This document shows, piece after piece, positions 34,942 to 46,679 of a DNA stretch of 64,000 bases (the stretch's first letter is position 1; each line of letters opens with the position of its first letter). A program made the position numbers and the translations under genes. The stretch lies in assembly GCA_014843695.1 (NCBI GenBank), contig CM026400.1, positions 47,990,221 through 48,054,220 of the forward strand. The letters run 5' to 3'. Origin of the DNA: Archivesica marissinica (Eukaryota; Mollusca; Bivalvia; Venerida; Vesicomyidae). The notes beneath the pieces were generated by a model. That model made no database searches, was not told where the DNA came from, and worked only from the letters and a program-made list of their open reading frames with translations.

Positions 34942-35178
34942 GGGAAAGGGTTAATGTATGTGGTATTGGTAATGGCGTCAAGAGGTGCTTCTATGAGGGA
35001 AAGGGTTAATGTATGTGACATTGGTAATGGCGTCAAGAGGTGCTTCTATGAGGGAAAGGGTTAATGTATGTGACATTGGTAATGGCGTCAAGAGGTGCTT
35101 CAATGACGGAAAGGGTTACTGTATGTGGTATTGGTAATGGTGTCAAGATGCTTCTATGGGTGAAAGGGTTAACCTAAA
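34927..35178 (+). repeat. 55-bp array made from a TTAA-MITE end
   Basis: GTGCTTCTATGAGGGAAAGG plus GTTAATG recurs at 34930, 34985, 35040 and 35095, with a diverged fifth copy. The unit is the right terminus of MITE family B (compare 21545-21588), so each copy includes a TTAA. Confidence 0.9.
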
Positions 35179-35515
35179 TTTCTATGAAGGAAAGACTAAG
35201 AATAAGCAACCGAGATCAAGTGCCACAAAGCTGTCATTAGTTATAAGAAGACATATCATAAGTCGGTTGCAATATTCCTCAGAATAGTCGTCTAATAGCA
35301 TATACAATTACTAATATTCACGATTTACGGCAGTTTATCGCAACGATATTAATTTTGTGAAATCGGAGCTCCCGATAAGTTCGACATTGTGAATATAATA
35401 GACTAACTAGTGATACTGGAGAGCATGAAAGTTAATCGTCTATATATAGGTCGCAATGGAGTACAATACGCAGTTAAACAAAGCACAGAAAAATTCCAGC
35501 GAACAGCGTTATGTT
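35179..35515. other. unassigned sequence
   Basis: I see no gene or clear repeat here. Confidence 0.4.
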
Positions 35516-35776
35516 ATAGTTCAGGTTTTACGCCTGCATCAGCACCATTTCGGGCTATATCGCCGGCGGGAAGTTTACTTAACAACACCTTTCCTTGGCA
35601 TGCTCCAGCGGTTAACCAGTACTTGGGTGCACCAACCTCCGTAAGGTGAAACTGCCAACTTTTTCATATAAATGAGACACGACCTGAGCGTGGCTCGAAC
35701 TCGTGGCCATCAGTGATGATAGGTTACAGTGGTATACAAGTCAGCGACATTAACCACTCGACCACGGAGGCGGACC
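35516..35776 (-). mobile_element. Long-tailed tRNA SINE, nearly complete
   Basis: Minus-strand A box (CCACTCGACCACGGAGG as plus text), a B box with one change (GAGTTCGAGCCAC), and the shared body. The A+T-rich tail end is missing. Confidence 0.85.
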
Positions 35777-36142
35777 CAGTGCTGTATAAAACGCGCATCA
35801 TTTTAGAGTGAAGAAAATGAACAAATCTCATGGGGAAAAAAATATAAACACCGACTGATTCGTAAACATTACGAGTCGTGATAATGACTCTGGTGTTTGA
35901 CCACTAAATTGTTAATATGCCATTATTCTCTCCCTGCTGTTCTGTGTAAAGATGTGCATCAGAGTAGGGGACGGCAGCTAATTATGCATGTGCTCTGTAT
36001 GACCATCGGAATCTGCTCATGACTTTATTCATACAATCAGTACAATAGTGTGTTTGACATGTGTCAGTGAAATTTCTAAACTAGAGGTCAGACGGTGTTA
36101 TTGATATAGTGGTCTGGGATTGGTTAAAAAAGTGTTTTTTTT
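35777..36142. other. unassigned sequence
   Basis: I see no gene or clear repeat here. Confidence 0.4.
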
Positions 36143-36392
36143 TAGTTTACGTTTATTTATCGTCGCTACCGGTTGCCCATATGAGCGACGCCTCCTGAAG
36201 AGATTAGTTATTTTAGATTTTGGAGGATAGTGCATGATACAGACAGAGACCCATTCCAGAATCTCCTCTGGTTCTTTTACATGCACGGTGTAAAGCACCG
36301 ACACGAGACCTCGGTTTAACGTCCCATCTGAAAGACTGTTAATTTTATTAGGGTCAGACGGGGGACCGAACCTGCGATCCCTGGATTACCAG
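36143..36392 (-). mobile_element. Thr-like SINE, head truncated in the anticodon arm
   Basis: The tail and body match 47103-47392. The right end stops at GGATTACCAG, so the D-arm and acceptor 5' side are missing. Confidence 0.82.
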
Positions 36393-37445
36393 GTAGGGAA
36401 AAAAGTGTATTGATACATGAACTGATTGGCCGAGTAGGTATTGGCACAAATAGTGAAAATGACTTCTAAATATTAAAATACAATATATGAGCTGCATTTT
36501 GGAATATTTAAAAATATTTGCAGACTATTTGGTGACAAATAAACAGCATATTATAAATGCAGGTGTCAGTGCAACATTCACCACCAAATTACCTTCAGAG
36601 TAGGGGGTGGGTGCCTTTAGTGGGAAATTTTAAAAAACGCAATTGGTCAACCCCATTGAAATTTGACATTTTCCTGTGGCTCAAAGGCCATTCTGTTGAA
36701 AACTACTCTCTTTTGTGCCAAACTATTTTTGGGGGAAATCTAATGGCACTGTGTGTTATAATGGTGGCCTATGGAAATTGCAATAGCGGTGTCTGACCTG
36801 GAGTATAAGACACAGCAGAATGCGATGAAAAAACCATGCGTCTTATACATAAGAGTGGTGAAACCTATGCTCGATGTCAATCCCACATATAATGACCAGT
36901 ATACAATGTTAATTGCTCTTGCCGTATATTATTATTGTGAAAACAACTTTCAAAAAACTCTTGTTGACAGTTTTAGCTTCATCACGTGACCCTACTGTTC
37001 AATACAGCTATCGCAACGGTGTCGAATCGGCATCCATTTATATGGAAAACTCGAGACTTCAGGGCACCTATGCACGGCGTACTTGTACAATATCAACATA
37101 AGATAAATAAAAACTAACATCATTGAATAAAAACACGTATTGGTCTTAATCAGCAGAACTAGTATAGACACTATTGTTCGGGTTATGTGTAGATTTTTTA
37201 AATTCGGATAGCTACCTAAATTGCTCAACAGTTTCGGTGGAAATATTCTCCCAATGATTTATTTGTTTATATTCGTCTGCTGGACCAGTCACGTGACAGT
37301 TGCATCAGGCTACCGATACACGTAACAGAATGCTATTGAACCATGCTTCAGCTCTTGTCAGTGAACTTAGCCTAGAACTATATATAAATATTTTAAATAC
37401 GGATGTAAATGGACAATTACGCCGAGCATAGGTTCAACCACTCCA
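36393..37445. other. unassigned sequence with a TATAAGAC-type element remnant
   Basis: There is no gene. GCGTCTTATACATAAG with GGTGAAACCTATGCTCGA (36838-36877) recurs inverted at about 37410-37433, which suggests the flanks of a decayed TIR element next to the 57-bp array. Confidence 0.4.
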
Positions 37446-38288
37446 AAACGATTACGATCTACCAGGTTATTAGTTGACTTGGGATTAATGCGTCTTATAC
37501 ATAAACAATTACGACCTGCCAGGATATTAGTTGACTCGGGATGTATCCGTCTTATACATAAACAATTACGACCTGCCAGGATATTAGTTGACTCGGTAGT
37601 TATGCGTCTTATACATAAACAATTACGACCTGCCAGGATATTAGTTGACTCGGGATGTATCCGTCTTATACATAAACAATTACGACCTGCCAGGATATTA
37701 GTTGACTCGGTAGTTATGCGTCTTATACATAAACAATTACGACCTGCCAGGATATTAGTTGACTCGGGATGTATGCTTCTTATACATAAACAATTACGAC
37801 CTGCCAGGATATTAGTTGACTCGGTATTTATGCGTCTTATACATAAACAATTACGACCTGCCAGGATATTAGTTGACTCGGTATTTATGCGCCTTATACA
37901 TAAACAATTACGACCTGCCAGGATATTAGTTGATTCGGTATGTATGCGTCTTATACATAAACAATTACGACCTGCCAGGATATTAGTCGACTCGGTATGT
38001 ATGCGTCTTATACATAAACAATTACGACCTGCCAGGATATTAGTCGACTCGGGATTTATACGTCTTATACATAAACAATTACGACCTGCCAGGATATTAG
38101 TTGACTCGGAATGTATCCGTCTTATACATAAACAATTACGACATGCCAGGATATTAGTTGACTCGGTAGTTATGCGTCTTATACATAAACAATTACGACC
38201 TGCCAGGATATTAGTTGACTCGGGATTTATGCGCCTTATACATAAACAATTACGATCTACCAGGATATTAGTTGACTTTGGATTTATG
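37446..38288. repeat. 57-bp minisatellite, about 15 copies
   Basis: The unit has CTTATACATAAACAATTACG, ACCTGCCAGGATATTAGTTG and ACTCGG. The first copies alternate GGATGTATCCGT and GTAGTTATGCGT (114-bp dimer). Both strands are open for about 280-310 codons because 57 is a multiple of three. I do not regard either as a gene. Confidence 0.95.
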
Positions 38289-38784
38289 GAATATATCAAT
38301 GTCATTTGTGAGGATTGAAATTGACAAGAGAGCCATGTTATATGTCAGGTGCATAGCACCTATTAGGTACAGAAGGTCCGGGCCTGCAGATTGTCATAGA
38401 ACATGAATAATATCAAACTTGCCATAGACTATGCAAAACAAAGTGGGGCGGGTATTGGCATAATTATGATATATGGTATATAATCTAGACCAGGGGTCAC
38501 ATATCTCATCACCAAATATATATATTTCTTTTATTGTAGTCAAGTTGACATATCATCTATACATAACAATTTTAGGCTCCATTTGGTATAATCTTGAAAA
38601 ATAAATCTCGTCTAAAACATACGGTATATTAAAATGTGTCAGAATGTGCTGTCGACGTTCTACGATTCAAAATGTTCTTGGGGGAGCATGCCTCGAGACC
38701 TCTCCAGCACTATTGTACCCCTTCAGAGCTCAATTTATTAGTCAGGTCTACATATTCAAAATGGCTATCTATCTGATGCACCTT
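38289..38784. other. unassigned sequence
   Basis: I see no gene or clear repeat here. Confidence 0.4.
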
Positions 38785-39762
38785 CTCCCACAAAATGGCT
38801 AGCTATGCCCCTGTCTGTAAGGCAAGTTCTCCCACAAAATGGCTAGCTACGCCCCCGTCTGTAAGGCATGTTCTCCCACAAAAAGGCTAGCTACACCCCT
38901 GTCTGTGAGGCATGTTCTCCCACAAAAAGGCTAGCTATGCCCCTGTCTGTAAGGCAAGTTCTCCCACAAAATGGCTAGCTACGCCCCTGTATGTAAGGCA
39001 TGTTCTCCCACAAAAAGGCTAGCTACGCCCCCTGTGTGTAAGGCATGTTCTCCACAAAATGGCTAGCTACGCCCCTGTATGTAAGGCATGTTCTCCCACA
39101 AAATGGCTAGCTACGCCCCTGTATGTAAGGCATGTTCTCCCACAAAATGGCTAGCTACGCCCCTGTATGTAAGGCATGTTCTCCCACAAAATGGCTAGCT
39201 ACGCCCCTGTATGTTGTCTTGAGGCATGTTCTCCCACAGAATGGCTAGCTACGCCCTGTATGTAAGGCATGTTCTCCACAAAATGGCTAGCTACACCCCT
39301 GTCTGTGAGGCATGTTCCCACATAATGGCTAGCTACGCCCCTGTATGTAAGGCATGTTCTCCCACAAAATGGCTAGCTACGCCCCTGTATGTAAGGCATG
39401 TTCTCCCACAGAATGGCTAGCTACACCCCTGTCTGTGAGGCATGTTCTCCCACAGAATGGCTAGCTACATCCCTGTCTGTGAGGCATGTTCTCCCACATA
39501 ATGGCTAGATATGCCCCTGTATGTAAGGCATGTTCTCCCACAGAATGGCTAGCTACGCCCCTGTATGTAAGGCATGTTCTCCCACAGAATGGCTAGCTAC
39601 ATCCCTGTCTGTGAGGCATGTTCTCCCACATAATGGCTAGATATGCCCCTGTATGTAAGGCATGTTCTCCCACAGAATGGCTAGCTACGCCCCTGTCTGT
39701 GAGGCATGTTCTCCCACAGAATGGCTAGCTACACCCCTGTCTGTGAGGCATGTTCTCCCAGA
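38785..39762. repeat. 44-bp minisatellite, about 22 copies
   Basis: The unit has GTTCTCCCACAAAATGGCTA, then GCTACGCCCCTGTATGTAAG and GCAT. Each copy carries the palindrome GCTAGC. Subtypes TGTATGTAAGG and TGTCTGTGAGG are interspersed. Confidence 0.95.
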
Positions 39763-39870
39763 ACAATAATTAGGAGAGCAATATTAGTGTATGGTGTATT
39801 CTTGTGCATGTTCACAGTGTTTATCTGTGTCAATTCTTATATTACTAGTATAATATACTAACAAATGTGT

Positions 39871-40114
39871 TTGCCATTCAACACCAAGTAACTGACATGG
39901 TACATGATATTTTTAGACTAATCAATTAATAAGAAAATTACTTTTGGACCAATTCATTGATCAAAATGGGTGATTTTGTCTAAAAATAGTGATATTACTG
40001 GCAAATAGTGCAGATCCTCATGAGACGGCTCGTCACGAGCCGGCTCATCTGGATCTACACTTTTTGTAAGCATATTTAGAGGTCTGAATGAGTGTTGCGA
40101 TGAAGAAAATGTTA
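39871..40114 (+). mobile_element. TTAA MITE family A, decayed ends
   Basis: The body matches 13917-14158, including GAGCCGGCTCATCTGG and CTACACTTTTTGTAAGC. Both TTAA termini are mutated. Confidence 0.78.
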
Positions 40115-40552
40115 CCGAATTCTAACATAATATACGATGTAAAGAGCATATTGCGGTCAATATTGAACATGTGCTTGACAGATTTAGCCTAAATTAGGAG
40201 GTATATATCAGTCAATTACCGCTAGGCATTATCACGCAAAATACGAAGCGCCAATTATAACGAGGCGTCTGCCACCGCAGTGATCTGTGTGTGACATTGT
40301 TTACATCCTGGAATAAGATTGCAGTAATCACCATGGAAATAAGATATTAATAGACGTGTAAACAAGTATTGCTTTTTTTAGAATATTAAATCAGAAAATG
40401 TCATCAATGTGTGTGGTGCGGCGCAGAATTGTGTTTTTTTATCAAGAATTATACAAGCTCTTCCTTGGAATTTATACATGTTCCTGAACTCTTTGTACGC
40501 AAGCGGTCATATTTATGTTATACAATTCGACTAGAATTGTGTCAGAATTAAC
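40115..40552. other. unassigned AT-rich sequence
   Basis: I see no gene or clear repeat here. Confidence 0.4.
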
Positions 40553-40950
40553 AACATTTCTCATGGTCTATGGTTTAGAATCTATGTAAAATTACATCAA
40601 ATAAAGTATATTTCATTTCTCATGGTCTATGGTTTAGAATCTATGTAAAATTACATCAAATAAAGTATATTTCATTTCTCATGGTCTATGGTTTAGAATC
40701 TATGTAAAATTACATCAAATGAAGTATATTTCATTTCTCATGGTCTATGGTTTAGAATCTATGTAAAATTACATCAAATGAAGTATATTTCATTTCTATG
40801 GTCTATGGGTTACAGTCTATTCAAAACTAATATCAAATAAAGTATATTTCATTTCTCATGGTCTATGGTTTACAGTCTATGTAAAATAACATCAAATAAA
40901 GTATATTTCATTTCTATGGTATATGGTTTACATTCTATTCAAACTGATAT
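40553..40950. repeat. 59-bp minisatellite, 7 copies
   Basis: The unit has CATTTCTCATGGTCTATGGT, then TTAGAATCTATGTAAAATTA and CATCAAATAAAGTATATTT. The first four copies are nearly identical and the last three diverged. Confidence 0.93.
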
Positions 40951-41221
40951 CAAGTGATGTACACGTACATAGAAGTTTCAGCATAGAACACGCTTTAATT
41001 ACCCTCGTAGTCTATTCTTCATTCCGGTAGAAAATACAATCTAGAGCTATTGACCCAATTCCTTTAAGTAAAATGAAACGCGTCAGTCCAGCATTAGGCT
41101 TTACAATCTAAATAACTTCATGACATTGAGGAGGCATTATCTGATGACAGTATAGAAACATCAATACAATACACTCAACAAGATTCCAAATCGGTCACCT
41201 GGTATTTTATAATATGTGTTA

Positions 41222-41455
41222 GTTTATACAAATTTATTTTAGCTCGATTGCGAAACAAGTTCTTTCAACATGTATTAATCACTCTCAAGATCTCATTCCT
41301 GATGGAATCCATCGCCACGAGGAAGAGAGAAGAGGCAACATGGAATTTAAATGCCTTGCCTAAGGGCACAATCGTAACGGCTCCAGCGGGGCTCGAACGC
41401 CGAACCGTTCGCACCTGAAGCGAACGCGCATCCACTGCGCTATCACGACTTCCAT
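41222..41455 (-). mobile_element. Leu-like SINE, complete, with 12-bp target duplication
   Basis: TAATATGTGTTA (41210-41221) and TAATATTTGTTA (41456-41467) flank it, one mismatch apart. On the minus strand: A box ATAGCGCAGTGGATGCG, anticodon stem TTCGC/GCGAA around TTCAGGT (CAG, Leu-like), B box near GTTCGAGCCCC, and the shared 3' tail. Reference copy for the family. Confidence 0.9.
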
Positions 41456-41700
41456 TAATATTTGTTAATTAATAATCGTACAATATAAATATTTTATTAT
41501 TGTCATTTAATGTATTTTATCCGAAATTTATCCGAAAATCGTTGCATAGCGATCTGTAATAAAATATAACCAATAAGATGATACGAATATTGATATTATT
41601 TGGTTATCAGTTTGCTCCAAATACTGTAAAACACCAGGTGACCAAAATAGCAATTTTGTTGAGTGTATATCCCTCGGTTTATGTAGCATAATATGCCTTC

Positions 41701-41903
41701 TTAACCCTTTCCGTCATATATATTTAGGTTAATATACTATTATATCTTCATAGAAACGACAGCCATTTAGCTATCATGCAGTGGATAAGTAGTCGTCATA
41801 TCTATCCCACCTCCATAGATATTACTGCGACTACATGATATTTAGGTTAATATACTATTATATCTCCATACAAACAACAGCCATTTAGCTATCATACAGT
41901 GGG
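41701..41903 (+). mobile_element. TTAA MITE family B, left part
   Basis: TTAACCCTTTCCGTCATA is followed by about one and a half 119-bp units. The right end is missing; G-rich unique sequence follows to 42020. Confidence 0.7.
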
Positions 41904-42027
41904 ATGTGGAGGTGCGGTGGGATTTGGGCGATGGAGAGGGACTTAGGGAGGAGGGTGCTGTGTCTGTGGGCAGACTTGTAATATGTGGGTGTTTAAAAAA
42001 CATTATTTTGTGTAAGCCTCAACAGGC

Positions 42028-42273
42028 TGTCCAGTGGTATAGCGTGCTCGCTTCTCACCAATGCAACCGGGTTTGATCAGCGGACCAAGAAGTATGCGAT
42101 AACGTACAGTGGTCGCCAGATCGAACCGGTGGGTTTTCTCCGGGTACTCCGGTTTCCTCCCCACATGAATGACCACATATACGCTAATACCGGGGTCATC
42201 CGCGCCAACGAGAGTGATTAATATAAGTTGTTAAAACTTGCTTCGCAATCGTTGCAAAATAAATATAGTTTAA
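42028..42273 (+). mobile_element. Glu-like SINE with short target duplication
   Basis: AACAGGC lies at 42021-42027 and 42274-42280. The head has a small deletion before GCGTGCTCGCTTCTCACC. The B box is changed to GGGTTTGATC. Body and tail are complete. Confidence 0.83.
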
Positions 42274-42338
42274 AACAGGCGAGTGCCTTCGGGCAGGCAG
42301 ACCTATATAAACTAGACCTCAGCCGCCCTTTTCCCTAC

Positions 42339-42756
42339 ATACGGATCTGTAGTCCAGTGGTCAACACGTTGGACTGGTAATCCAGGGATCGCAGGTTCGA
42401 TCCCCCGTCTGACCCTAATAAAATTAACAGTCTTTCAGATGGGACATTAAACAGAGGTCTAGTTTAAACATATTTTATTTTATCAATATTTACATCATGT
42501 TGTAATATTAATATACAAGAACAAAATGGATTAAATCCGCGGAAGCTAGTAGCTTATTTAGATTTTCTCCATAAACCGAGGTCTCGTGTCGGTGCTTTAC
42601 ACCGTGCACGTATAAAAGAACCAGAGGAGATTCTGGAATAGGTATCTGTCTGTATCATTGGACTACCCTCCAAAAATCTAAAATGACTAATCTCTTCAGG
42701 AGGCGTCGCTCATATGGGCAACCGGTAGCAACGATAAATAAACGTAATACACACAA
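42339..42756 (+). mobile_element. Thr-like SINE, with 12-bp target duplication and a nested insertion
   Basis: CCTTTTCCCTAC flanks it at 42327-42338 and 42757-42768. The tRNA-like head is intact from ACGGATCTG onward. The body is split by a 111-bp insertion at 42461-42571. Confidence 0.9.
42461..42571 (-). mobile_element. Nested 111-bp retroelement 3' fragment
   Basis: Flanked by TAAACAGAGGTCT (42448-42460) and TAAACCGAGGTCT (42572-42584), a 13-bp duplication of SINE sequence with one mismatch. On the minus strand it ends in an A-rich ATAAAATAAAATATG tail, as a 5'-truncated LINE or SINE would. Confidence 0.75.
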
Positions 42757-42927
42757 CCTTTTCCCTACTGCCTCTTTGATCAATCATAATCAACTGTCAA
42801 TCAACCGTAAGTTGGCAAAAAGGCTCAACCCCCAAATACCCCACTCCGCATCTACCCCTTCCCGACTCAAAATGCATCCTACCTTTTTTCTGACCTATCC
42901 TACCCCTTTTCTGAGTCACCCCGCATC

Positions 42928-43040
42928 GTCCGTGGTCCAGTCGGCTTTGGAATCGAAGGGTCCCGGTTTCTATACTCTAAGGGCACATAATTATGTAGAG
43001 TCCTTGAACAAACCAGGCACCTCACACATTGCTTAGTATT
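42928..43040 (+). mobile_element. possible degenerate tRNA-derived SINE
   Basis: TGGTCCAGTCGG fits an A box. GGTCCCGGTTTCTATAC is a poor B box. CCTTGAACAAACCAGGCACC resembles the segment after tRNA heads in other SINEs. Confidence 0.35.
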
Positions 43041-43439
43041 GGTTAACCGCTTAGGGTCGGCTAAGCATGCCCAGGAAAACATGTCCAGGTCCCCCTAAGA
43101 GGTTTGACATAAATGGAACATACACACACCCTGCCATTTATTCCACTCTATAGAAAAAAACCTAAATATGCAACACCTTTAACAGTGTTTAATCTATCGT
43201 GAATCTCAGAACACATTGTATTATTATATGACTATCTACCAAAATACTCATTATTTTGTTTTAGTCATGGAATTCCTGTTTCAATAACTATATTTCACTT
43301 GGAGAAACACTGCTTAAGAGACTGTCCACATCAAAATAACATTATAATTTATTTTTCAACAAATAAAAGCACACACCGGAACTACTTTCAAATCTCACAA
43401 AAAGCATGAAATATCACACCTCATAATTATACGGTGACC

Positions 43440-44066
43440 TATATGTGTAGGATTAACTGTACTGTTCACTGGACAATGCTTGGGTGTTCTCGCTTTTCGT
43501 GTGATAAAAATATTGCATAACACACAGTCCATCTTATCATTTCTTTAAAATGTTGAAAATTATTGATTTCTTAACACTTTTTTTGAGCTACAAGGAGTAG
43601 CGCATTTATTTCAACACCACATACCTCTAAATAGGATTAACTGTACTGCTGTCTGAACAATGAAATGCTTGCTTGGGTGATCTCACTTTTCATGTGTGAA
43701 AAAAATATTGCATAACACAGTCCATCTTATCATGTCTTTAACACGAAGCACATGTATCCATTCTGGATACATTTAAAGGCTTTTGCAAACAACATAGATC
43801 CAGATCATGCCGCGTGACGCTGCGTGCTGATCAGGATCTTAGTTGTTTGCTACATAGCCAAGTGTCTTAGCAAGGTCATCTGAATAGCAAACAGCATAGA
43901 GACTGATCAGACGACACATGCCGTGACGGCTGATCTGGCTCTATGTTCTTTGCACATACCATTTGAACGGTATCCAGAATCAAATGGGTTAAAATGTTGA
44001 AAATTATTGATTTCTTAACACTTGACCTTTTTTTGAGCTACCAGGAGTAGCCTGTTTATTTTATTA
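43440..44066. repeat. Diverged direct duplication, about 190 bp, second copy interrupted
   Basis: AGGATTAACTGTACTG, TATTGCATAACACA-type, CAGTCCATCTTATCAT and AAAATGTTGAAAATTATTGA occur in both 43450-43610 and 43630-44060. The second copy contains the element at 43742-43992. Confidence 0.85.
43742..43992. mobile_element. TTAA hairpin element with an adjacent empty site
   Basis: TTAA at 43738-43741 and 43989-43992. The paralogous copy has a single TTAA at 43545-43548 at the same point, so the element duplicated TTAA on insertion. Ends: CACGAAGCACATGTATCC and GGTATCCAGAATCAAATGGG, whose GTATCCA/TGGATAC cores are inverted. The interior holds the hairpin-family arms. Confidence 0.85.
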
Positions 44067-44074
44067 TAATATAA

Positions 44075-44317
44075 TTAACCCTTTCAACACAACAGACCTC
44101 TAAATAGGCTTACAAAAAGTGCAGATCCAGATGAGCCGGCTGGCGACGAGCACTTTATGACAGTAATATGCACTTTTTGCCAGTAATATTACTATTCTTA
44201 GACAAAATTACCCATTTTGTTAAATGAACTGGTCCAAATGTAATGTTCTTATTAATTTATTGGTCTAAAAATATCATGCACCAGTCCATGTCAGTTACTT
44301 GGCGTTGAATGGGTTAA
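44075..44317 (-). mobile_element. TTAA MITE family A, intact ends
   Basis: TTAACCCTTTCAAC at the left and GTTGAATGGGTTAA at the right. The body is the reverse of 13917-14158. Confidence 0.82.
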
Positions 44318-44409
44318 CAATTACATATGTAAACATATAATATAAATTAGTTATTTTACAATAATCTATCGATACTATATACTACTATAGTATATATACA
44401 AATGCATTT

Positions 44410-45302
44410 ATTAATTTTTATATAGAGAGAAGGAATTAGGTTTGAAAGTAAGATAGCAAGAGAAGAGATGAAAACTTCCGATCGAGAATACAAACATCTT
44501 TTCAATATCAGTTACTAATACGATTGCTGTTACATGCTTGAAATTTAAATTTCAAACAGAAGTATATTGTAAAATGATTTTACCCACACGTCACAGATCA
44601 GCATTATGTAAATTTAGATGTGGAGTTGCTCCATTACGTATAGAAACCGGAAGGTATGAGAATTTACCACTTGATGAACGTAAGTGCCCTTTCTGTAATG
44701 TATTAGAAGACGAAAGTCATGTATTATTAGAATGTTCACTGTATGATGATTTGAGAGCTGTTCTCTTAGAGAAAGCCTCATTATATGAAAATGACTTTCG
44801 GAACAAACCTGTATCCGACCAGCTTAGAATTATTTTTACTACTATACCTCTGATTAGAATTGTTGCCAAAACCTGTTTTTATATTCTTCAAAGACGATCC
44901 TTTTATTTATGTAAATAATGTATCCATTTGATTTATTGATTGTGTGTCTCTTATCCATTCCGAGAAACAGCTGCTAATTAGTTCAACCGCGATCTGATCG
45001 AGGTTGATAACTGATATTTTAAAACATTTCTTAATTGCGCATTAGTGCTTTTTTTCCATTTCAGTATTTCAAAATTTCCGGTTTTAGTAAGTATTTAATT
45101 TTCAATTAGCGACTGTTCCCCGGTTTTAATATGTAAATATAATAATATGTCCTTAGACTGTGATAGTTTGATTATCTGTGATTACATTAGTCTCTTATAA
45201 TTCTTTTATAATGAATGGTGTTGTACTATGCCACGATAATTTGTTGTGTATATTTTATGTATTGTACAACGATGAGACTGAAATAAAGAATAAATCTAAT
45301 CT
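44410..45302 (+). pseudogene. LINE 3' end with C-terminal zinc-binding region
   Basis: The frame 44538-44918 (126 codons) has the LINE C-terminal signature: L-C-K-F-R-C-G-V-A-P-L-R-I-E-T-G-R-Y, then C-P-F-C-N-V-L-E-D-E-S-H-V-L-L-E-C. There is no RT or endonuclease. The 3' UTR runs to about 45302 with two AATAAA motifs near its end. It is related in type to 14200-14648 and 27590-28810. Confidence 0.75.
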
Positions 45303-45492
45303 GCTTGTGATTTTACTTCCATCAGTAAATTATCAATTTGTTCCACTTTCTATTGTGAGCTTCTAGTTTATTTTTCATAAAGGCTGTATGTTCTTCACTG
45401 TGTTTTCTTTCTTTTAAATATCTGATAAAGGTAATGCAGTTAATGGAACAGATTTTTCTATATTGTTTTTTTTAATATAATATTCTTAACTC

Positions 45493-45690
45493 TTAACCTG
45501 CCAATCACGCTTAGTCTCTTTTGCAAACAGCATAGAGCCAGATCAGACGTCACATCAGGCTCTATGCTGTTTGCTATTCGGATAGTGCAGCTAAAGCACT
45601 TATCTGAACAGAACACAACATAAATACTTTAAATAGTGATCAGACGTGGCACTATGTCACGGCTGATCTGGATCTATATTGTTTGTAAGT
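45493..45690 (+). mobile_element. TTAA hairpin element copy
   Basis: It starts TTAACCTGCCAATCACG, the reverse of the end seen at 17325-17341. CTTTTGCAAACAGCATAGAG and CTCTATGCTGTTTGCTATTC form a near-perfect hairpin. The right end is not clear. Confidence 0.65.
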
Positions 45691-45848
45691 AGGATTTGAT
45701 ATAACGGTCAGCCACACTCCTGAATTGATGTTTGTGTATTATTGTAAACTACATGTATACTAAACGAGTGATATGGTCGCTTAAGAGATACTTTAATCAG
45801 ATCAGTCTAAAAATAAATATATGAGCTATAGAGGTAAATCTGTCGCGT

Positions 45849-45904
45849 CGCTCGCCCATATGGTTCGCCGGAGTCCAGAGTAAATAAGCTCAATCATCAT
45901 CATC
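45849..45904 (+). mobile_element. 56-bp truncated retroelement end with 13-bp target duplication
   Basis: AAATCTGTCGCGT lies at 45836-45848 and 45905-45917, perfect. The insert carries GCTCGCCCATATGGTTCGCC and ends in (ATC)n. Confidence 0.85.
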
Positions 45905-46095
45905 AAATCTGTCGCGTACATGTTGTTATTCAGGATACACATGTCGACACACGTTGTCTGTTCTCAGTTAAAATACTCGGATTCTGCGGGAAATATTTGG
46001 CAATTACATTCTGTAGAAATTTACATTTTCACTGATGTAGTGTCGCTTTAATGTCAAATGTCAGAACATTGGCGCTTGGAGTATAAGTACAGAGT

Positions 46096-46396
46096 CAGGG
46101 TTCATTCTAGGTCGGATTGTTTGGGAGAAGTGAGAAAGCGCACGATTGCATCCTTAAATGGTGTCTTTAATAAATGTCTGCAAAATAGGGTTAAAATGCA
46201 AATATGACCATTAAATACAACATTTGAATAGAAGGAGTGCTTTATAATTGGCCAGTGTTTTATTGAACAAAATCTTGTATGGAAATTGTAAACAAAATAA
46301 AACAATATTTATTAGGGGTAGTGGGGCCCTTAGGGGGTGAAGTCAGGGTCCCTAGGGCGACAATTTCGCCCACGTCGCCCTCTAGAATGAACCCTG
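46096..46396. mobile_element. hAT-like MITE with perfect 15-bp TIRs
   Basis: CAGGGTTCATTCTAG at 46096-46110 and its exact reverse complement at 46382-46396. It has no coding capacity. I found no clear 8-bp target duplication. The interior contains the sequence expanded at 17471-17925. Confidence 0.75.
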
Positions 46397-46679
46397 CATA
46401 GTATTATAAGTATTAGAACTATGACCAACATACAAATTTATGGATTTAATGTTGTATATTGACGTCATAAAGTTAGGCTTATAGTAATTTTAAGCCACTA
46501 AATCTTTGTTTAAATGTCAGCTTAAATTATTACGGTCACCGAGTGGGTACACTGTTCTGTGCCTCACGATTACCCGCCAAGATATAACGCCCGTTAAATC
46601 CAGTATATGCAACAAGGTTGCTCCAAAATATATATATATATATGAATTGTGTCAGTCAGTACTCCAAGTGTGCACACAC

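Noticed and set aside
37367..38318. 312- and 279-codon genes on opposite strands
   Set aside because: Both strands of a 57-bp array are open; simultaneous coding on both strands is explained by unit length.
41380..41455. Functional tRNA-Leu gene
   Set aside because: There is no long variable arm as expected for tRNA-Leu, and it is part of a full SINE.
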